Assembly: GCA_022570795.1 (NCBI GenBank)
Contig: JAKUDP010000007.1
Location: 620,001-684,000 of the forward strand
Direction of reading: 5' to 3'
DNA length: 64,000 nt
Origin: Sphaerulina vaccinii
Taxonomy: Eukaryota; Ascomycota; Dothideomycetes; Mycosphaerellales; Mycosphaerellaceae
Shown in pieces: positions 52,075-63,030 of this stretch (position 1 is its first letter; every line of letters begins with the position of its first letter). Position numbers and translations under genes: made by a program. The notes beneath the pieces were generated by a model. It had not been told where the DNA came from. It did no database searches and was given only the letters and a program-made list of their open reading frames with translations.

Positions 52075-53244
52075 CTATAGTGAAATCAGTGGGCTGTAAG
52101 GCTCAGCAGTGTTACCAATGGGCTTGTCAACAGCAGACTTGACTCCGGAAGCTGCAGCACTTCCAGAAACATCTCCTTTGCCAGATGATGCCGGGGCGCC
52201 GGACTTCGCCGCGCTGCCAGACATGGCCCCACTGATCGATGCTGCTCCATTTTCAGATGTTGATCCTTGTCCAGACACTGATTCACCTCCCATGAACGAA
52301 GCATTGCCAACACCTGATGCACCAGCGGAGAAACCATCGTTCTCAGAAGCAGACATCTTTCCAGAGACGAGGCCGTTGTTTGTCTGGGCGTCGACAAGGT
52401 TGCTGGGAACATTGGGCTTCTCACCGGCAGCCTTGCCTTGGCCTGATGCTGAGCCCTGAACATGCGCAACAGGTCCATTGCTAGACACTGCGCCGTTGCC
52501 GAGGATGTGGCCGCCCTGGACCTTGGCAAGAGAAGCAGAGACGTCAGGGTTTCCTTCAGTGCTGGTTGGTTTTTTTCCGCTGACAGAGCTCTCGATGTCT
52601 CCGATAGGTAAGTTGTCTGACACTCCGCCATCGCCAAGCACATTACTGCCCTCGACGTTAGCAAGAGGTGCAGAGATGCCAGGCTTGCCTCCAGTACTGA
52701 CTGGTCCCTTTCCAGTGACTGAGCCCTCGACATTGCCGACAGCGTGGCCTGCAGGCGTCAAGACAGTAGGGACTGGTGAGCCAGCGACTGCACCTGCACC
52801 AGTGCCGACCATGTTGCCTGGCTTCACATCAGGAAGCCCGTGGCTCACGACAGGAAGAGCGTCCTCGGCAGCTGCAACCGGAACACCATGGCTCACGCTA
52901 GAGACTGGAACAGGTAGTCCTCCATTAGCGCTTCCGACAGAGTATGGCAGTTCAAAGTTTGGCCCGAGTTGAAGAGGAGACTCGTGGTGCGGCTCCGGAA
53001 CTGGAAGAGCGTGGGAAGTTCCTGGCGTGCCCACAGCAGGAAGATCTGGGACTGGCAGAGCACCGGACTCACTGCCAATGTTGGGCAAACCGGATCCAGA
53101 TGTCAATGGAGGATTCGGAACTGCCAGTGGTAGGTCGTGTTGATCGTGTGGTCCATGAGACTCGTCGTTATCGTGTGCTGGTGCATAGTCGAAGATCGGG
53201 GCTGCTATGGCGAACGTGGCCAAGGAAAGAATGAGAAATTGCAT
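52075..53244 (-). CDS. Secreted Gly/Ser/Pro-rich protein of unknown function
   Basis: 389 residues, single exon, ATG at 53242-53244, signal peptide MQFLILSLATFAIAA. A His/Asp-rich start is followed by a region with repeated LPVP phrases (ALPVPDLPAV, GLPVPVSS, HALPVPEP), then a C-terminal half built of Gly/Ser/Asn/Val repeats (NVEGSV, SVSGKGPVS-like, ASGVGNAS). There are no dibasic KR sites, so it is not a second Kex2 precursor. No catalytic or binding domain is visible. It may be a structural wall or extracellular-matrix protein. It is convergent with the precursor gene. Confidence 0.6.
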   Translation of the reverse strand: MQFLILSLATFAIAAPIFDYAPAHDNDESHGPHDQHDLPLAVPNPPLTSGSGLPNIGSESGALPVPDLPAVGTPGTSHALPVPEPHHESPLQLGPNFELPYSVGSANGGLPVPVSSVSHGVPVAAAEDALPVVSHGLPDVKPGNMVGTGAGAVAGSPVPTVLTPAGHAVGNVEGSVTGKGPVSTGGKPGISAPLANVEGSNVLGDGGVSDNLPIGDIESSVSGKKPTSTEGNPDVSASLAKVQGGHILGNGAVSSNGPVAHVQGSASGQGKAAGEKPNVPSNLVDAQTNNGLVSGKMSASENDGFSAGASGVGNASFMGGESVSGQGSTSENGAASISGAMSGSAAKSGAPASSGKGDVSGSAAASGVKSAVDKPIGNTAEPYSPLISL

Positions 53245-54473
53245 CTTGTTGTACTGTTTGCGTATAGCGAATGAGTGACTAGGGTTGGTGAGAGACTGTG
53301 TTATGAAAAGTAGTGCTATAGGATTTCAGCTGGCACAGTGTACCTTACTTATAACTTAGTGACTAGATCTGGGGTTCGAGTCGGAAGACGGATACTTGGA
53401 CAAGCACCGGTGAAGTCGTGAGGCGCGCAGACCCATCTGCACCATTATTGAGGCTGTGATGTCGATCTGACGAAGGCATTGCTGCATCTGGCTTGCACGT
53501 ATTGGCATCACAAAGTCGTTGCGGATGTAGGCTCTTCTGGGCCGGCAGCAAAGGAGGAACATGCCAGACCCTCCGGCCGGGCTGGAAAGTTTCAGACTCC
53601 CGCCAGGACCGTTGCGAACATGATGCGTAGTAAGTCGATGCCAAGATCAGAGATCGGCGCCCGCTGTTGAGACCTTATATCCAGATATCTTGAGTCTTCG
53701 AGGTCCCAAAGGACTGGATCGAGGAGCCTGAATCTTGTTGGCTAGACGTGCTGTACTCGGTGCGGGCTGTTACTCGCGGAGCAGAGCAATATAGCGAGCT
53801 TCAATAGCTTGAGTGGCTTCGTGCACTGCTCCCTGACAAATCGGTTAGATCCATGCGCGACATGAGTACTGCGCAGGGTCTGCACTGTTAGTAGCTTGCA
53901 GCAGAATGGCTCTTGATGTCATTGATGCGGCATCTCGTCTCTCGAAAACTGGTTCCAAGTGTGCAAGTCGACTGGTCAAGATCATGATGTGTCAGCACCG
54001 CCCTCAACTAGCCAAAAGCATAGATTGATGACTGTGGTATGCTGTGACTAGGCGGACGATCTTGCAAGGATTGTTGCAATGACCAGGAGGAAACCGTTAC
54101 GCCAGTGATCAAGCAGATGAGGTGTGATATCGAAGTCTCTGCGATTATCTTGACAGCAAGTAGGTGTGAGTGAGACTCCATACTGATGGTCGTTCAGATG
54201 TATATGATCTGATGCATGCTGGGTGTTGATGGTCAGAGGGTTCGAAGTTCGTAAGAGAAGTGAAGTCGAAGAAGTCTTCCGCTCTTTCGGCTCGTCGGGA
54301 GCATGGGTTCCTTCCTTCCTTGGCTGACTTTCCTTTCTTCAGCTTCGTAAGCAATCCTTCTCAACATAACATCAACATGATGATTCCATCAGCTGAGATG
54401 GTCGCATCCTGCCATCGCGGTCGTCGTCAAGACCACAATTCCTTGGCTTAGCTTATCGACAGAGACCGCAGAG
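53245..54473. other. 1.2-kb gene-poor interval
   Basis: No supported gene or repeat. Short frames on both strands lack family motifs. Confidence 0.45.
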
Positions 54474-54959
54474 ATGCCCAGTACCATCAAACGGGACGCG
54501 ACTGCTGCAGAACTAGAGCGGCTGGTCATGCTCGAAGTGCAGATGTGCACAGATCGCGACTTCGCCCATATCAGCCCTGATGGACAAGAGTTTCTCTCTC
54601 ACGAATCTCCGAAGTTCCGTGCCACGAGCGAGTTTGGCATACAAGTACAAGACTGGACTGGATTCATCGACATGATGGCCGCCTTGCATGAGGAAATGCC
54701 TGGAGTTCACCTAGCAGTCACTCAGCTCAAGACCGAGATCCATATCTCGGGAGTCAGAGCATCTGTCTTCATGGAAGGTGTGATGGAGGGCATGCCAAAT
54801 GGCGTATCGGTTGGGCTTATCGCAGAGTGGCGATGGAAGAAGAGGCAAGACGGGAAGTGGATGGTGATTCAGTATCAAGGCTTGAGGGGTCCTTCGGATG
54901 GGCTGGTCGAAGCTGGACAGCAGCACGAATACATTGACCCTCACAGTAACGGCACCTGA
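54474..54959 (+). CDS. SnoaL/NTF2-like protein
   Basis: 161 residues, single exon. The helix-then-strand order of the NTF2-like fold is suggested by LERLVMLEVQMCTDRDF, SPDGQEFLSHESPKFRATSEFG and the C-terminal strands VSVGLIAEWRWKK and WMVIQYQGL. The VTQLKTEIHISGVRASVFMEGVMEGMP segment resembles lipocalin-free SnoaL-type cores of fungal metabolite clusters, but no biosynthetic gene is adjacent on this side. Function is unassigned. Confidence 0.6.
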   Translation: MPSTIKRDATAAELERLVMLEVQMCTDRDFAHISPDGQEFLSHESPKFRATSEFGIQVQDWTGFIDMMAALHEEMPGVHLAVTQLKTEIHISGVRASVFMEGVMEGMPNGVSVGLIAEWRWKKRQDGKWMVIQYQGLRGPSDGLVEAGQQHEYIDPHSNGT

Positions 54960-55134
54960 AGCTGCACTTGTCTCCTATTGCATTTGCTGCTATTCTTGCG
55001 ACGACCTACTATGATACCTGAGCTTGTAAGCAGTCTGCTCTGCTGGACCTTCCAGACTTCCATCTGGAACCACAATGCCCATACACGACCAGCTCATCTG
55101 ACACCCAACGACATTTGAGACCGCATTTTGCGAT
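54960..55134. other. Short convergent spacer
   Basis: 175 bp between convergent genes; nothing recognised. Confidence 0.3.
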
Positions 55135-55950
55135 CTACTCTAGCTCTCGACGCCTCCACTGTGCGTCCATCTCGTGCGGCCTGACAATCTCCTGCTGCTT
55201 CACTTCTTGCTGTGGCCATTGTTCTTGATGACTTGGCATCGGATCGTACTTGACTTGCGTTGAATCTGGCTCGCCATGGGAACGGCGGCCACGCGACTTC
55301 ATGATCACCACCAAGGCTGCGGCAAGTGCCAATAGGAGAGGTGCACCAACACCGACTGCTACGCCTGCCATCTGTGTAGCTGTGTATCCCTTGTCTGACG
55401 ACATTGGTCGAATGGTAGCAGAAGACGGGCATGACGGGGTCGAACTCTCCGTGTTCTGTGTGGTGTTCGATGTGATGATGCCACTTGAGCTGAGAATTGT
55501 AGTAGGGGAGATCTGCAACCCTTCTGAATATCCCAAGCTCGAAACCTGGTCCTGTCTGAGTATGATCGCAGAGCCTCCGCTGATCTGGAATGTGTCGCCA
55601 GAGCTACACGATTGCGCCGCGACTGCTGCTACATCGCACGCAAAGTTGCCAGCCACGTCGCATGGAGAGATCGGCATGCCTCCAGATGTGTTCTTGTCCT
55701 TGCAAAACGAAGTACAACCGGACCCCCATTCTTTGTCGGTACAGCTGCTGCGGCCATATATTCCGTTCTGGAGGCAGAGACCATTGCTCATGCATAATGC
55801 GTTTGTAGCACAGCAAGACGAGACTTCAGCCGATGAGTTGCAAGGTATGTCAGGCGTTGCGATCGAACCACTCGGGTAGTAGCATGTGCTGGATGATGCA
55901 TGTGATGCTACTGCGAATGCTGCGGCCAGCAGCAGCACTCGTAATTGCAT
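55135..55950 (-). CDS. Secreted/type I membrane Cys-rich protein
   Basis: 271 residues from the ATG at 55948-55950. A signal peptide is followed by a Cys-rich head with YPSG, a PC motif, SSCC and LCMSNGLC with a downstream DKEWGSGCTSFC, a pattern common in fungal surface proteins. A Ser/Thr-rich linker, one transmembrane segment (AVGVGAPLLLALAAALVVI) and a charged, Gln-rich cytosolic tail follow. The family is widespread in Pezizomycotina without known role. The upstream part of the frame is open but starts at non-ATG codons. Confidence 0.65.
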   Translation of the reverse strand: MQLRVLLLAAAFAVASHASSSTCYYPSGSIATPDIPCNSSAEVSSCCATNALCMSNGLCLQNGIYGRSSCTDKEWGSGCTSFCKDKNTSGGMPISPCDVAGNFACDVAAVAAQSCSSGDTFQISGGSAIILRQDQVSSLGYSEGLQISPTTILSSSGIITSNTTQNTESSTPSCPSSATIRPMSSDKGYTATQMAGVAVGVGAPLLLALAAALVVIMKSRGRRSHGEPDSTQVKYDPMPSHQEQWPQQEVKQQEIVRPHEMDAQWRRRELE

Positions 55951-56753
55951 GTTGTTGATTCCTAGTAAGGCAGACAACGCAGAAGAATGCTATGTGTGAG
56001 CACAAACACAGGGCGCGAGGTACAGCAAGAAGATGAAGAGTATGAGCTGGGCGGCAAGTAGCTCCTAGATAAGTGCCCTCAATTCTCTCACTCAAGCCAA
56101 CGGTTTCAGATTTTGACTTTCTTGGCGTCTGCAGCAATGCCTCACTCGCACATGAATAGCGGCACGGTCACAGTGCATAATAGTCCACTTCACAGCCTTG
56201 CGTAACGAGTGTGCACGGTCGGTCACCATAAAGCTGCACATATAGCAAGCCAGCACTACAAGTATAACGATGATCATGTCCCTTAGGTACTCGTAGTCGC
56301 GCAGAGAAAAGCAGATGGTCTCTTAAGCAGGCATGCATTGATGCATGCAAAGTTGCAAGGCTAAGGCTGTCAACGCCACATGGAATCAGCTGATGCACGG
56401 GAGAAACTGGTTCTCCTGCTTCATGCGTGTGGTAGCGTTTTGGGATGTTCTAAGGCAGGCCGCACGACCCCCAGTAAGGCTTCCACTCGATCTCTGTTAA
56501 AGCCTCGCGTCGTGCCAGCCTCGTAGTCCGCGGAACATGTGTCGATACATCGGTCGCATCGCATTCCTCTAAAGCGGCAGGAAGCGGATACAGGGCCAGC
56601 TTTCATACGAGCGTTGCGGATGTGATGTGTAGAAGTTACCAAGTCCCGCATATTAAACTCCCGCATACCAAACTTCTAGACTTCCGATGATTACCTTGAG
56701 CCAGTCGGGCCTGCAACAATGTCTATAGATCATGATGACCAGTAATGTCGCGA
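55951..56753. other. Intergenic
   Basis: No supported gene; short frames on both strands without motifs. The GCATGCATTGATGCATGC palindrome-like stretch at about 56332-56349 is the only local structure. Confidence 0.4.
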
Positions 56754-57743
56754 TCAGCGGAAACGGTCCTTCTTTTGCACAAGGAATACATCTTTCCAAT
56801 CCACTTCCTGTCGCAGAAGCTTCTCAGCAGCGCTCGCTCTCTCTCTGTTCAGCGCTCGATTGTCAGACCGATCATAGTCATGCCCAACAATGACCTCCAC
56901 TTTTTCGAAGGGACTGAACTCGGTAAAGACCTCCCACTCGCCATGATTCCCGTCTAATGCTTCGCCAGGCGGCAGAGAAAGCCTAAGTCGCTTCAATCCT
57001 GGAAAGTGCTGAAGAAGCTCGCTATAGCTGTCCATACCCGTAACATTGATCATATCATGCACGTGTAATGATACGATAGCATGTGCTTGATGAGGGAAGA
57101 GCAATCTCGTTGCGAAGTCCTCGCGCAAGTCAGATCGTGAGCCTGGAATCTCAAAGGTGTAGTGGACGAATGGGAGATGCCAGGCTTCTCCGTATATCCT
57201 GCGACACGTCTGGAGGAAGCACATGTGGATCTTGGCCATCGTATGCCACATTGTCGGGCAACATTCGGCGTGCGTGAACGAGTATTGACTGATCGCCTGC
57301 GCGCAGAACGGCCCGTCACGTGGGAGTAGTCCATGCTTATTGAAGCAATGTTCCGCTATTGCTGCGGGATTTTGACTGAGGGCATACTGACGAGACCAGT
57401 CGTCGGGTCTGATGCATGGATATGCAGACACTCTCATAGTTTGTTGGTCATTGACGTGGAGCAAGGTATTGTGAGTGACCGGGAACGGAGCATCGTTGAG
57501 CTCATGGCGATACTTCTCGATCTTGTCCCACTTATCATCGCCATTGCTGGATCGCTCGCGTATATGGATATCGCCAGAGCCGACAACGTACTCCCATATT
57601 AGTGCTCGCAGTTCTCCTGACAGTTTGAATAATGGTGACGAGGCCTGAGCATGGCCGCCATCGGTGATGATGTCGAGCGACGCCTCTCGCTTCGGCCACT
57701 TGATGACCTCGTAGGGCGTGTCCACTCGAGATGGAAAGGTCAT
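56754..57743 (-). CDS. 2EXR/DUF7730-like hypothetical protein
   Basis: 329 residues, single exon, ATG at 57741-57743. The N-terminal SPLFKLSGELRALIWEYVVGSGDIHI is the first half of a 2EXR-like domain; MCFLQTCRRIYGEAWHLPFVHYTFEI is the second half. A later segment (HFPGLKRLRLSL) resembles the strand common to family members. The domain layout is that of the DUF7730/2EXR proteins, whose function is not known. Divergent from the tRNA-editing gene by 214 bp. Confidence 0.7.
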   Translation of the reverse strand: MTFPSRVDTPYEVIKWPKREASLDIITDGGHAQASSPLFKLSGELRALIWEYVVGSGDIHIRERSSNGDDKWDKIEKYRHELNDAPFPVTHNTLLHVNDQQTMRVSAYPCIRPDDWSRQYALSQNPAAIAEHCFNKHGLLPRDGPFCAQAISQYSFTHAECCPTMWHTMAKIHMCFLQTCRRIYGEAWHLPFVHYTFEIPGSRSDLREDFATRLLFPHQAHAIVSLHVHDMINVTGMDSYSELLQHFPGLKRLRLSLPPGEALDGNHGEWEVFTEFSPFEKVEVIVGHDYDRSDNRALNRERASAAEKLLRQEVDWKDVFLVQKKDRFR

Positions 57744-57957
57744 GTTGTCGTGATGAAGTGTGAGTCAGGTGTTCTAGAAGAGGAAGGATGGTGTTGTACA
57801 GTCGTACTTGGCGCCCTGCCAACCTGCTTATGTAAGTCAAGATCCATTGAATGACATTCCGAGAACGAGACATTTGGTCTCTGACATGTCAGTTCTTTTG
57901 TTCAGAAACCTCTTCGTTACTACTCACAGGCTCGCACAGAGAATTCGCATTCACATC

Positions 57958-58848
57958 ATGGTAAGTATCATGCTCATTGGAAGCATTGACAGAATGCTGA
58001 TGCAATGATAGACTGCCGGCACGCCAACACATTTGACCTTCCAGCATCATGGACAACAAACCACACTCCGGACGAAAGTGGCCTCGACAATACCCTTCTC
58101 ATCACTAGGTGAACAAGACCAATCCCTCTTCAAGTCCGTCAGCCTCTCAGACGATGCCCAACAGGTAGTCGCCACAACAGCAGAAACAATCTTCCATCCT
58201 CAGGGAGGTGGCCAACCCTCCGACATAGGCACCATGACTTCAGAAACTCACCCAGAAGTCATCTTTGATGTAACAACAGCTCGAACCTCAGTCTCAGTTC
58301 CTGGCATCGTATATCATCTAGGCCAATTTAAGCAGAAAGAATCATCGTTCGAAGCAGGCGAAGCGATCACACAAGCCATTGATGCTAAGGAGCGACTTCG
58401 TTTCTCAAAACTCCACACAGCAGGCCACATTCTCGGTTCTGCAGTTCGGCACGTTTGTGAGAAGGAAATAGAAAACTTCGACGAGCTGAAAGCCTCTCAC
58501 TTCCCAGGTCAAGCGTCTTGTGAATTCCAAGGCTCAATACCCGGTACCTACAAAGATCGTATCCAAGCGCAAGTCGATGAGTTTGTGAAGAAGAATATGG
58601 CCGTTGAGATTGACTGGTGGGATGAGGAAGACTTTAAGAGGGAAGGGAAAGAGAACTTGATGCCTGACAAGAGCTTCTTGGTGGGAGGAGAGACGAAGTT
58701 TAGGATTGTAAGGATTGTGGGTGCTGAGGTGTATCCTTGTGGAGGAACGCATGTGCAGAGTAGTGGATTGTGTGGGAGGATTGTTGTGAAGAAGATTAGT
58801 AGGAGTAAAGGGACCAGTAGGGTCAGTTATGAGGTTGAGGGGTGTTGA
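57958..58848 (+). CDS. AlaX-type aminoacyl-tRNA editing protein
   Basis: A start codon at 57958-57960 lies immediately before a GTAAGT donor; intron 57961-58011, then exon 58012-58848, giving 279 residues. The main frame has no ATG near its beginning, which is why I use this ATG-only first exon. Editing-domain residues are present: QGGGQPSD, the metal-binding HTAGH pair and CGGTH near the C-terminus. Free-standing AlaX/AARSD1-like proteins hydrolyse Ser- or Gly-mischarged tRNA-Ala in the cytosol. Residues after the domain are short, so it is a single-domain editing protein. Confidence 0.8.
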
Positions 58849-59066
58849 CAGAACGGATCATCTTACAAATCGTATCAGAAATTATAATGTTGGTCGTGCC
58901 TTCCTTTCCTGTCAAATGTAAGTGAAGTGAAAGTGAATATACCCGCTCCGCCGACTTCGGCTCATTGTCATGGTTCTTGGCAGGTCGAACTCCGCTCTCA
59001 TGTGAAAGCATTGGAAGTGCATCGACAAACACATCCACATAACCTCGAAATCACATACCAGTCAAA

Positions 59067-59642
59067 ATGGCAGCCAACTGTATCTTTTGCAAGATCATCA
59101 AGGGTGCGTTCGCCACCCAACAGGCGGGAGAAGACTGCTAAGTGATGGTATAGGTGACATCCCGTCGATGAAGCTCTTTGAGAGCGACAAGACATTGGCC
59201 TTTCTCGATATCAACCCATTAGCGTAAGCTCCCTATCATTGAGCTGATTGAAACGATGTGAGGCGGAGTCCACGCTAACAAACCTCTAGCTACGGCCACG
59301 CAGTTCGTATACCACCTTGATGGTCCCATCTTCCACCTCACTTACACCTCAATCTAGCTCATAATCCCCAAACACCACGGCGCCAAACTCACCGACATCC
59401 CCGACGACTCTCTCACCGAGCTCCTCCCCGTAGCCAAGAAGATCGCATCAGCTCTTGGACCCGAGAACTACAACATCCTACAAAACAATGGTCGACTAGC
59501 ACATCAGGAAGTCGACCACGTGCATTTCCATATTATACCTAAGCCCGATGAGGCGCAGGGGTTGCAGATCGGGTGGCCGCAGCAGAAGGGTGATATGGAG
59601 AGGTTGAAGAAGTTGTTGGAGGAGGTTAAGAGTAAGATGTAA
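59067..59642 (+). CDS. HNT1: HIT-family protein (HNT1-like)
   Basis: Four exons: 59067-59103, 59154-59223, 59290-59302, 59358-59642, 134 residues; exon 3 is only 13 nt (TYGHA-type segment). CIFCKIIKGDIPSMKLFE starts the domain; LAFLDINPLAYGHALIIPKHH and the histidine triad HVHFHIIP are intact. HIT proteins hydrolyse AMP-NH2-like substrates; in fungi HNT1 is cytosolic or nuclear. The four-exon plan and the 50- to 66-nt introns match fungal orthologues. Confidence 0.92.
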
Positions 59643-59900
59643 GAAGACCTGGGAGGTGGTCAGAGGATGATGAGACACACGAGGAGCTATGGTCGTACCC
59701 GACTCTAGATACGAAATGCAAGTTGTGTATACTTTGCACGAAAGATGTGAAGTTTGGCTACATGTGGTGTTGCAACTCTAATGGCTCAGCTAACCGCATG
59801 CTGTGGAGAAAGCAGGCTTTGCAATATATGTCTTCAGACCAGTCAGATGCGCACACTATTTGAGCGTCATGGTCGTCAAGAGATATCCCAAGAAAGCATC
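59643..59900. other. Convergent spacer
   Basis: 258 bp between convergent genes. Nothing recognised. Confidence 0.3.
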
Positions 59901-61073
59901 TCATATGAAAGATCTTCCAGAGATCTGTTCAGTCAACTCTTTCACGAATTCGCCTCCGAAGCACAACTGCTTACTCTCCAAATCCGTATGCCTCGCCACG
60001 ACTTCCTTCACCTTAGCCTCCATCTCAGCCTGGACAACTTCTTTGCCCTTGAGACTATACAGGTGTTCCCAGTCGGCACTGACTGCTGGCCCCTCGCCTT
60101 TTCCCAAGGCTGTGACTCGAGTCTGAACGAACTTGCCATCAGGTCCAATAACGATACGCCACCAATTCAGGCGAGGCACAAACGCTGGATCCCCTTCATG
60201 CGGCACCATCGCAATGAATCTGAGCTTTCGTACTCGCTGCGATACAGCCATCGGGATGTGGTCTGTGGCGCTTGAGGAGTCAATCAACACTGAATATCCG
60301 GGTCCTTGCGGAATATACTTGCGTATAAGACCTGAGTGCAAAGCAAATCCGAATGTGCAGAGCTTGTAGAAGATAGGAAGAGTTTCTTTGCGCAACAAGT
60401 GGGAGACGGCTGTGAGTGGTGGCTGAGCGAGAGGAATGAGCTCCCTAGCCATTTCGACTGGTGTTCTGTTTTGAAGTCGTCTCTCCGAAACGTTTGTGTC
60501 GAGATCTCGAAAGTAGAAGGTGTAGATTGTTTCGCGGAGCTCTGCTGGTAGTTGTAAGAACTTCTCGAAGGTCTGGTTCTTGTCTGCTAGTAGGAGTCCA
60601 TTGATCAGAACAAGCTTACGTGAAGCGGTTCTTCGAATATCGTATTCGATCGTGAAGGGCACCGAAAGATGACGCTGAGTATAGAAACTTGTTAGTTCCT
60701 GGGTGTCGCAACCCTGATACAAGGGGATGTTGCTCTTGTTGCGAGACTTCCAGTAATCTCGGGATCGTGGCTCAGGATATGGTGAACAATACGTTTGGGG
60801 TGTTTTGCCATCGTGCCTATGTTGGACGAACACATATTGTGGCGGAGTCGGTGACATTGACCATATATATGGCACAGATATAGGCGGAAGCATAGCCATG
60901 CTTGGGTCCCTGAAGGTCGACCAGAACCACCGAGAGTGGATGATTGTAATGTCTTCGAAACGCTGATGAAAGTGTGTAAATCGCGTAAAATAACTTCTTG
61001 TGGGCGGTGGACGTCGAAATCCAGGTGGCAAGGTGTCCACTCGGAGAAGAATAGCATCAGTGGGAGAGAACAT
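59901..61073 (-). CDS. 2EXR-like protein, long form
   Basis: 390 residues, single exon, ATG at 61071-61073. About 170 N-terminal residues are disordered and aromatic-rich; the 2EXR-like domain follows: FLQLPAELRETIYTFYF, LTAVSHLLRKETLPIFYKLCTFGFAL. The C-terminal half has RVRKLRFIAMVPHEGD and a charged helix. The domain order is the same as in relatives, but the N-terminal extension is unusual, so the start may be further downstream (Met at about residue 61). Confidence 0.6.
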   Translation of the reverse strand: MFSPTDAILLRVDTLPPGFRRPPPTRSYFTRFTHFHQRFEDITIIHSRWFWSTFRDPSMAMLPPISVPYIWSMSPTPPQYVFVQHRHDGKTPQTYCSPYPEPRSRDYWKSRNKSNIPLYQGCDTQELTSFYTQRHLSVPFTIEYDIRRTASRKLVLINGLLLADKNQTFEKFLQLPAELRETIYTFYFRDLDTNVSERRLQNRTPVEMARELIPLAQPPLTAVSHLLRKETLPIFYKLCTFGFALHSGLIRKYIPQGPGYSVLIDSSSATDHIPMAVSQRVRKLRFIAMVPHEGDPAFVPRLNWWRIVIGPDGKFVQTRVTALGKGEGPAVSADWEHLYSLKGKEVVQAEMEAKVKEVVARHTDLESKQLCFGGEFVKELTEQISGRSFI

Positions 61074-61340
61074 TCAGATGTTGGTAGAATGCGGAAGTAC
61101 GCGTACGAACCACCATCAAGCTTCCCTCGTGGCCTCCATCTTGCAACTTCACTTCGATCTCCATTCATGTCGATAACATCCACATGTTCCCTGCAGCTTG
61201 CCAATTCCACTCGAAACAGAGTCGCTGTTGGCAATGTGGCATTCGACTTACACCTACGAACTTGCTTTCCTTCGAGAAACGGCGAAATGGAGCAGTTGAC
61301 AAGAGGAGCGTCGATGAAGGAGGCACCCAGGACTCAGACA

Positions 61341-62318
61341 TCACAACTTCGCCATAACCCTCCGATCAACAGGTACACTCGGCTCAAAGCCAAAGTCATA
61401 ATTCTTCCACATCTTATCCATTTCGCTCTCCTCCAGCAAGTTTGCTCTCACTTCAACAGGCTGCCCACCAGCTCTCATGAAGTAGTTCGCATGCTTCGTC
61501 GGCAAGAAGAGTTTCTGAGTATTATTCTGGTACCAAGGAGCCTGATACCCAACCGCGACCATTATGCGATCTTGATCACTTGTGTTCGGCATCCCAGCAT
61601 GCCATGTCCTCAGATCTCGAATCACGATGTCTCCTTTCTTACACATCGCTCGGACAGGTGGTCGCACTTTTCGTCTAGCTTCGACGATCTCGTCTTTGAC
61701 AGAACAAGACGGAGAACCTATCGCCTGATTTCGAAATCTCGTCTCTTCTGTACAAGGGATCTGATCTTCCCACGTCGTATGCGCGTGCGACCCCAGCCAG
61801 AACTCCGTAGCCCCATTCTCTTCCGTGAAGTCTGACAAGACAACATTCGCAATGAAGTAGAACGGCGCAGTAGGATGATAAAATGTGATATCCTTATGCA
61901 CCGGCTGTCTCATTCCGCCTGTACCGGTCAGAGCATTATTCCCAGTTGTGAAGTTCCATATCGGCTTGACACCTAAGTAGGCATTCGCGATCTGTATCAC
62001 GTAGCGATTGAAGTATACATCGTCAAAATGACAGTCTTCGCGGGCTAGAGGTGGACATTGTAGGATATTGCTTTGTACGCCTTGGTTGTATACTCCGCCT
62101 CTTGCCGAACTTTCGAGTATGCCTTTTGTTTCTGAGCTCATTACTTCGCGGAGCTTGTCGATGTGTGAGAGTTCTACGACGTTCTTCAAGACTAGAAGAC
62201 CGTCTTGGTGTAGGCCTTCGAGGGCACGCTGAAGCTTCTCGGGGCTATATTGGCCATTTGATCTTTCGGCGAAGCTGAGTCCGATTTCTCGAGGCGCGTC
62301 TTTCGTATTGGTAGCCAT
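61341..62318 (-). CDS. Phytanoyl-CoA dioxygenase-like (PhyH) enzyme
   Basis: 325 residues, single exon, ATG at 62316-62318. The 2-oxoglutarate/Fe(II) fold is marked by GGMRQPVHKD (the HxD iron ligands), NGATEFWLGSH, DIVIRDLRTWHAGMPN (the distal His) and SDQDRIMVAVGYQAPW. Members hydroxylate fatty acyl or secondary-metabolite substrates; several fungal relatives are in meroterpenoid or alkaloid clusters. It is divergent from the permease by 712 bp. Substrate unknown. Confidence 0.82.
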   Translation of the reverse strand: MATNTKDAPREIGLSFAERSNGQYSPEKLQRALEGLHQDGLLVLKNVVELSHIDKLREVMSSETKGILESSARGGVYNQGVQSNILQCPPLAREDCHFDDVYFNRYVIQIANAYLGVKPIWNFTTGNNALTGTGGMRQPVHKDITFYHPTAPFYFIANVVLSDFTEENGATEFWLGSHAHTTWEDQIPCTEETRFRNQAIGSPSCSVKDEIVEARRKVRPPVRAMCKKGDIVIRDLRTWHAGMPNTSDQDRIMVAVGYQAPWYQNNTQKLFLPTKHANYFMRAGGQPVEVRANLLEESEMDKMWKNYDFGFEPSVPVDRRVMAKL

Positions 62319-63030
62319 GTCGTGATCGGGTATACGTGGTGAGTGTGCTGTTCTCGACTACTAGGTCCTACGAACGATCGATCAAAATATGTGCGATTGG
62401 CCTTCGCTTCTGTTCTATCAGTTGTGCGATATCCTAGCCTACGGACTTCAATGCTATGGCGGTGGTTCAAAATGGTCAAACTCCTAGCTCCAGATGCCGC
62501 TCATCGCTCACCATTCTGTATGGACATGGGTTGATAGGCCGACCATGCCTATCGGATGGTGATGTATCCTAGCATATGGGCGCAACATCCATGCAGCTCG
62601 CAACTGCAGCGGCGACATAGCTTGTTCTGGACACGATGATGGACTTGCACACGCAGATGTACTAGGTAGATTCATTCACTTCACGCTGGAGTTGAAGGAG
62701 GAAGTCCTTGATGCCAGGAGGCACCTGAAAGCTTGGCCGCGCGGTGGATGAGGACCACAAATGCCGGCGAAGTCCTCTCTTCCTTCAACATGAACACGCG
62801 TACGAATACCTTATCCATCATGATAAGGTGCCTTATCCGCGATCTTGCAGCAGGGATTCTATGGACCTCCCAATTGCAGCGGCAGTTCCTATCTTGGCCA
62901 GAAGCGATGGCGAACAGGTAGGGTTTGCCATCATGTAATCATGTCTCATGCTGCTACTATCATATCACAGTGTTTGTGCTCTTCCTGCTGACTTCCAGAT
63001 CTCGACCCGCATTCGTCAAGTCAAAGAAGC
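62319..63030. promoter_or_regulatory. Divergent PhyH / permease upstream region
   Basis: 712 bp between outward-facing starts. Contains short Met-initiated frames near 62733-62938 that I consider chance. No clear TATA box. Confidence 0.4.

Noticed and set aside
52075..53244. Second Kex2 repeat precursor
   Set aside because: It is repetitive and secreted but has no KR/RR sites and no regular core unit.
53356..54451. Small plus- or minus-strand genes at 53.3-54.4 kb
   Set aside because: Short frames, no motifs, no splicing that lengthens them.
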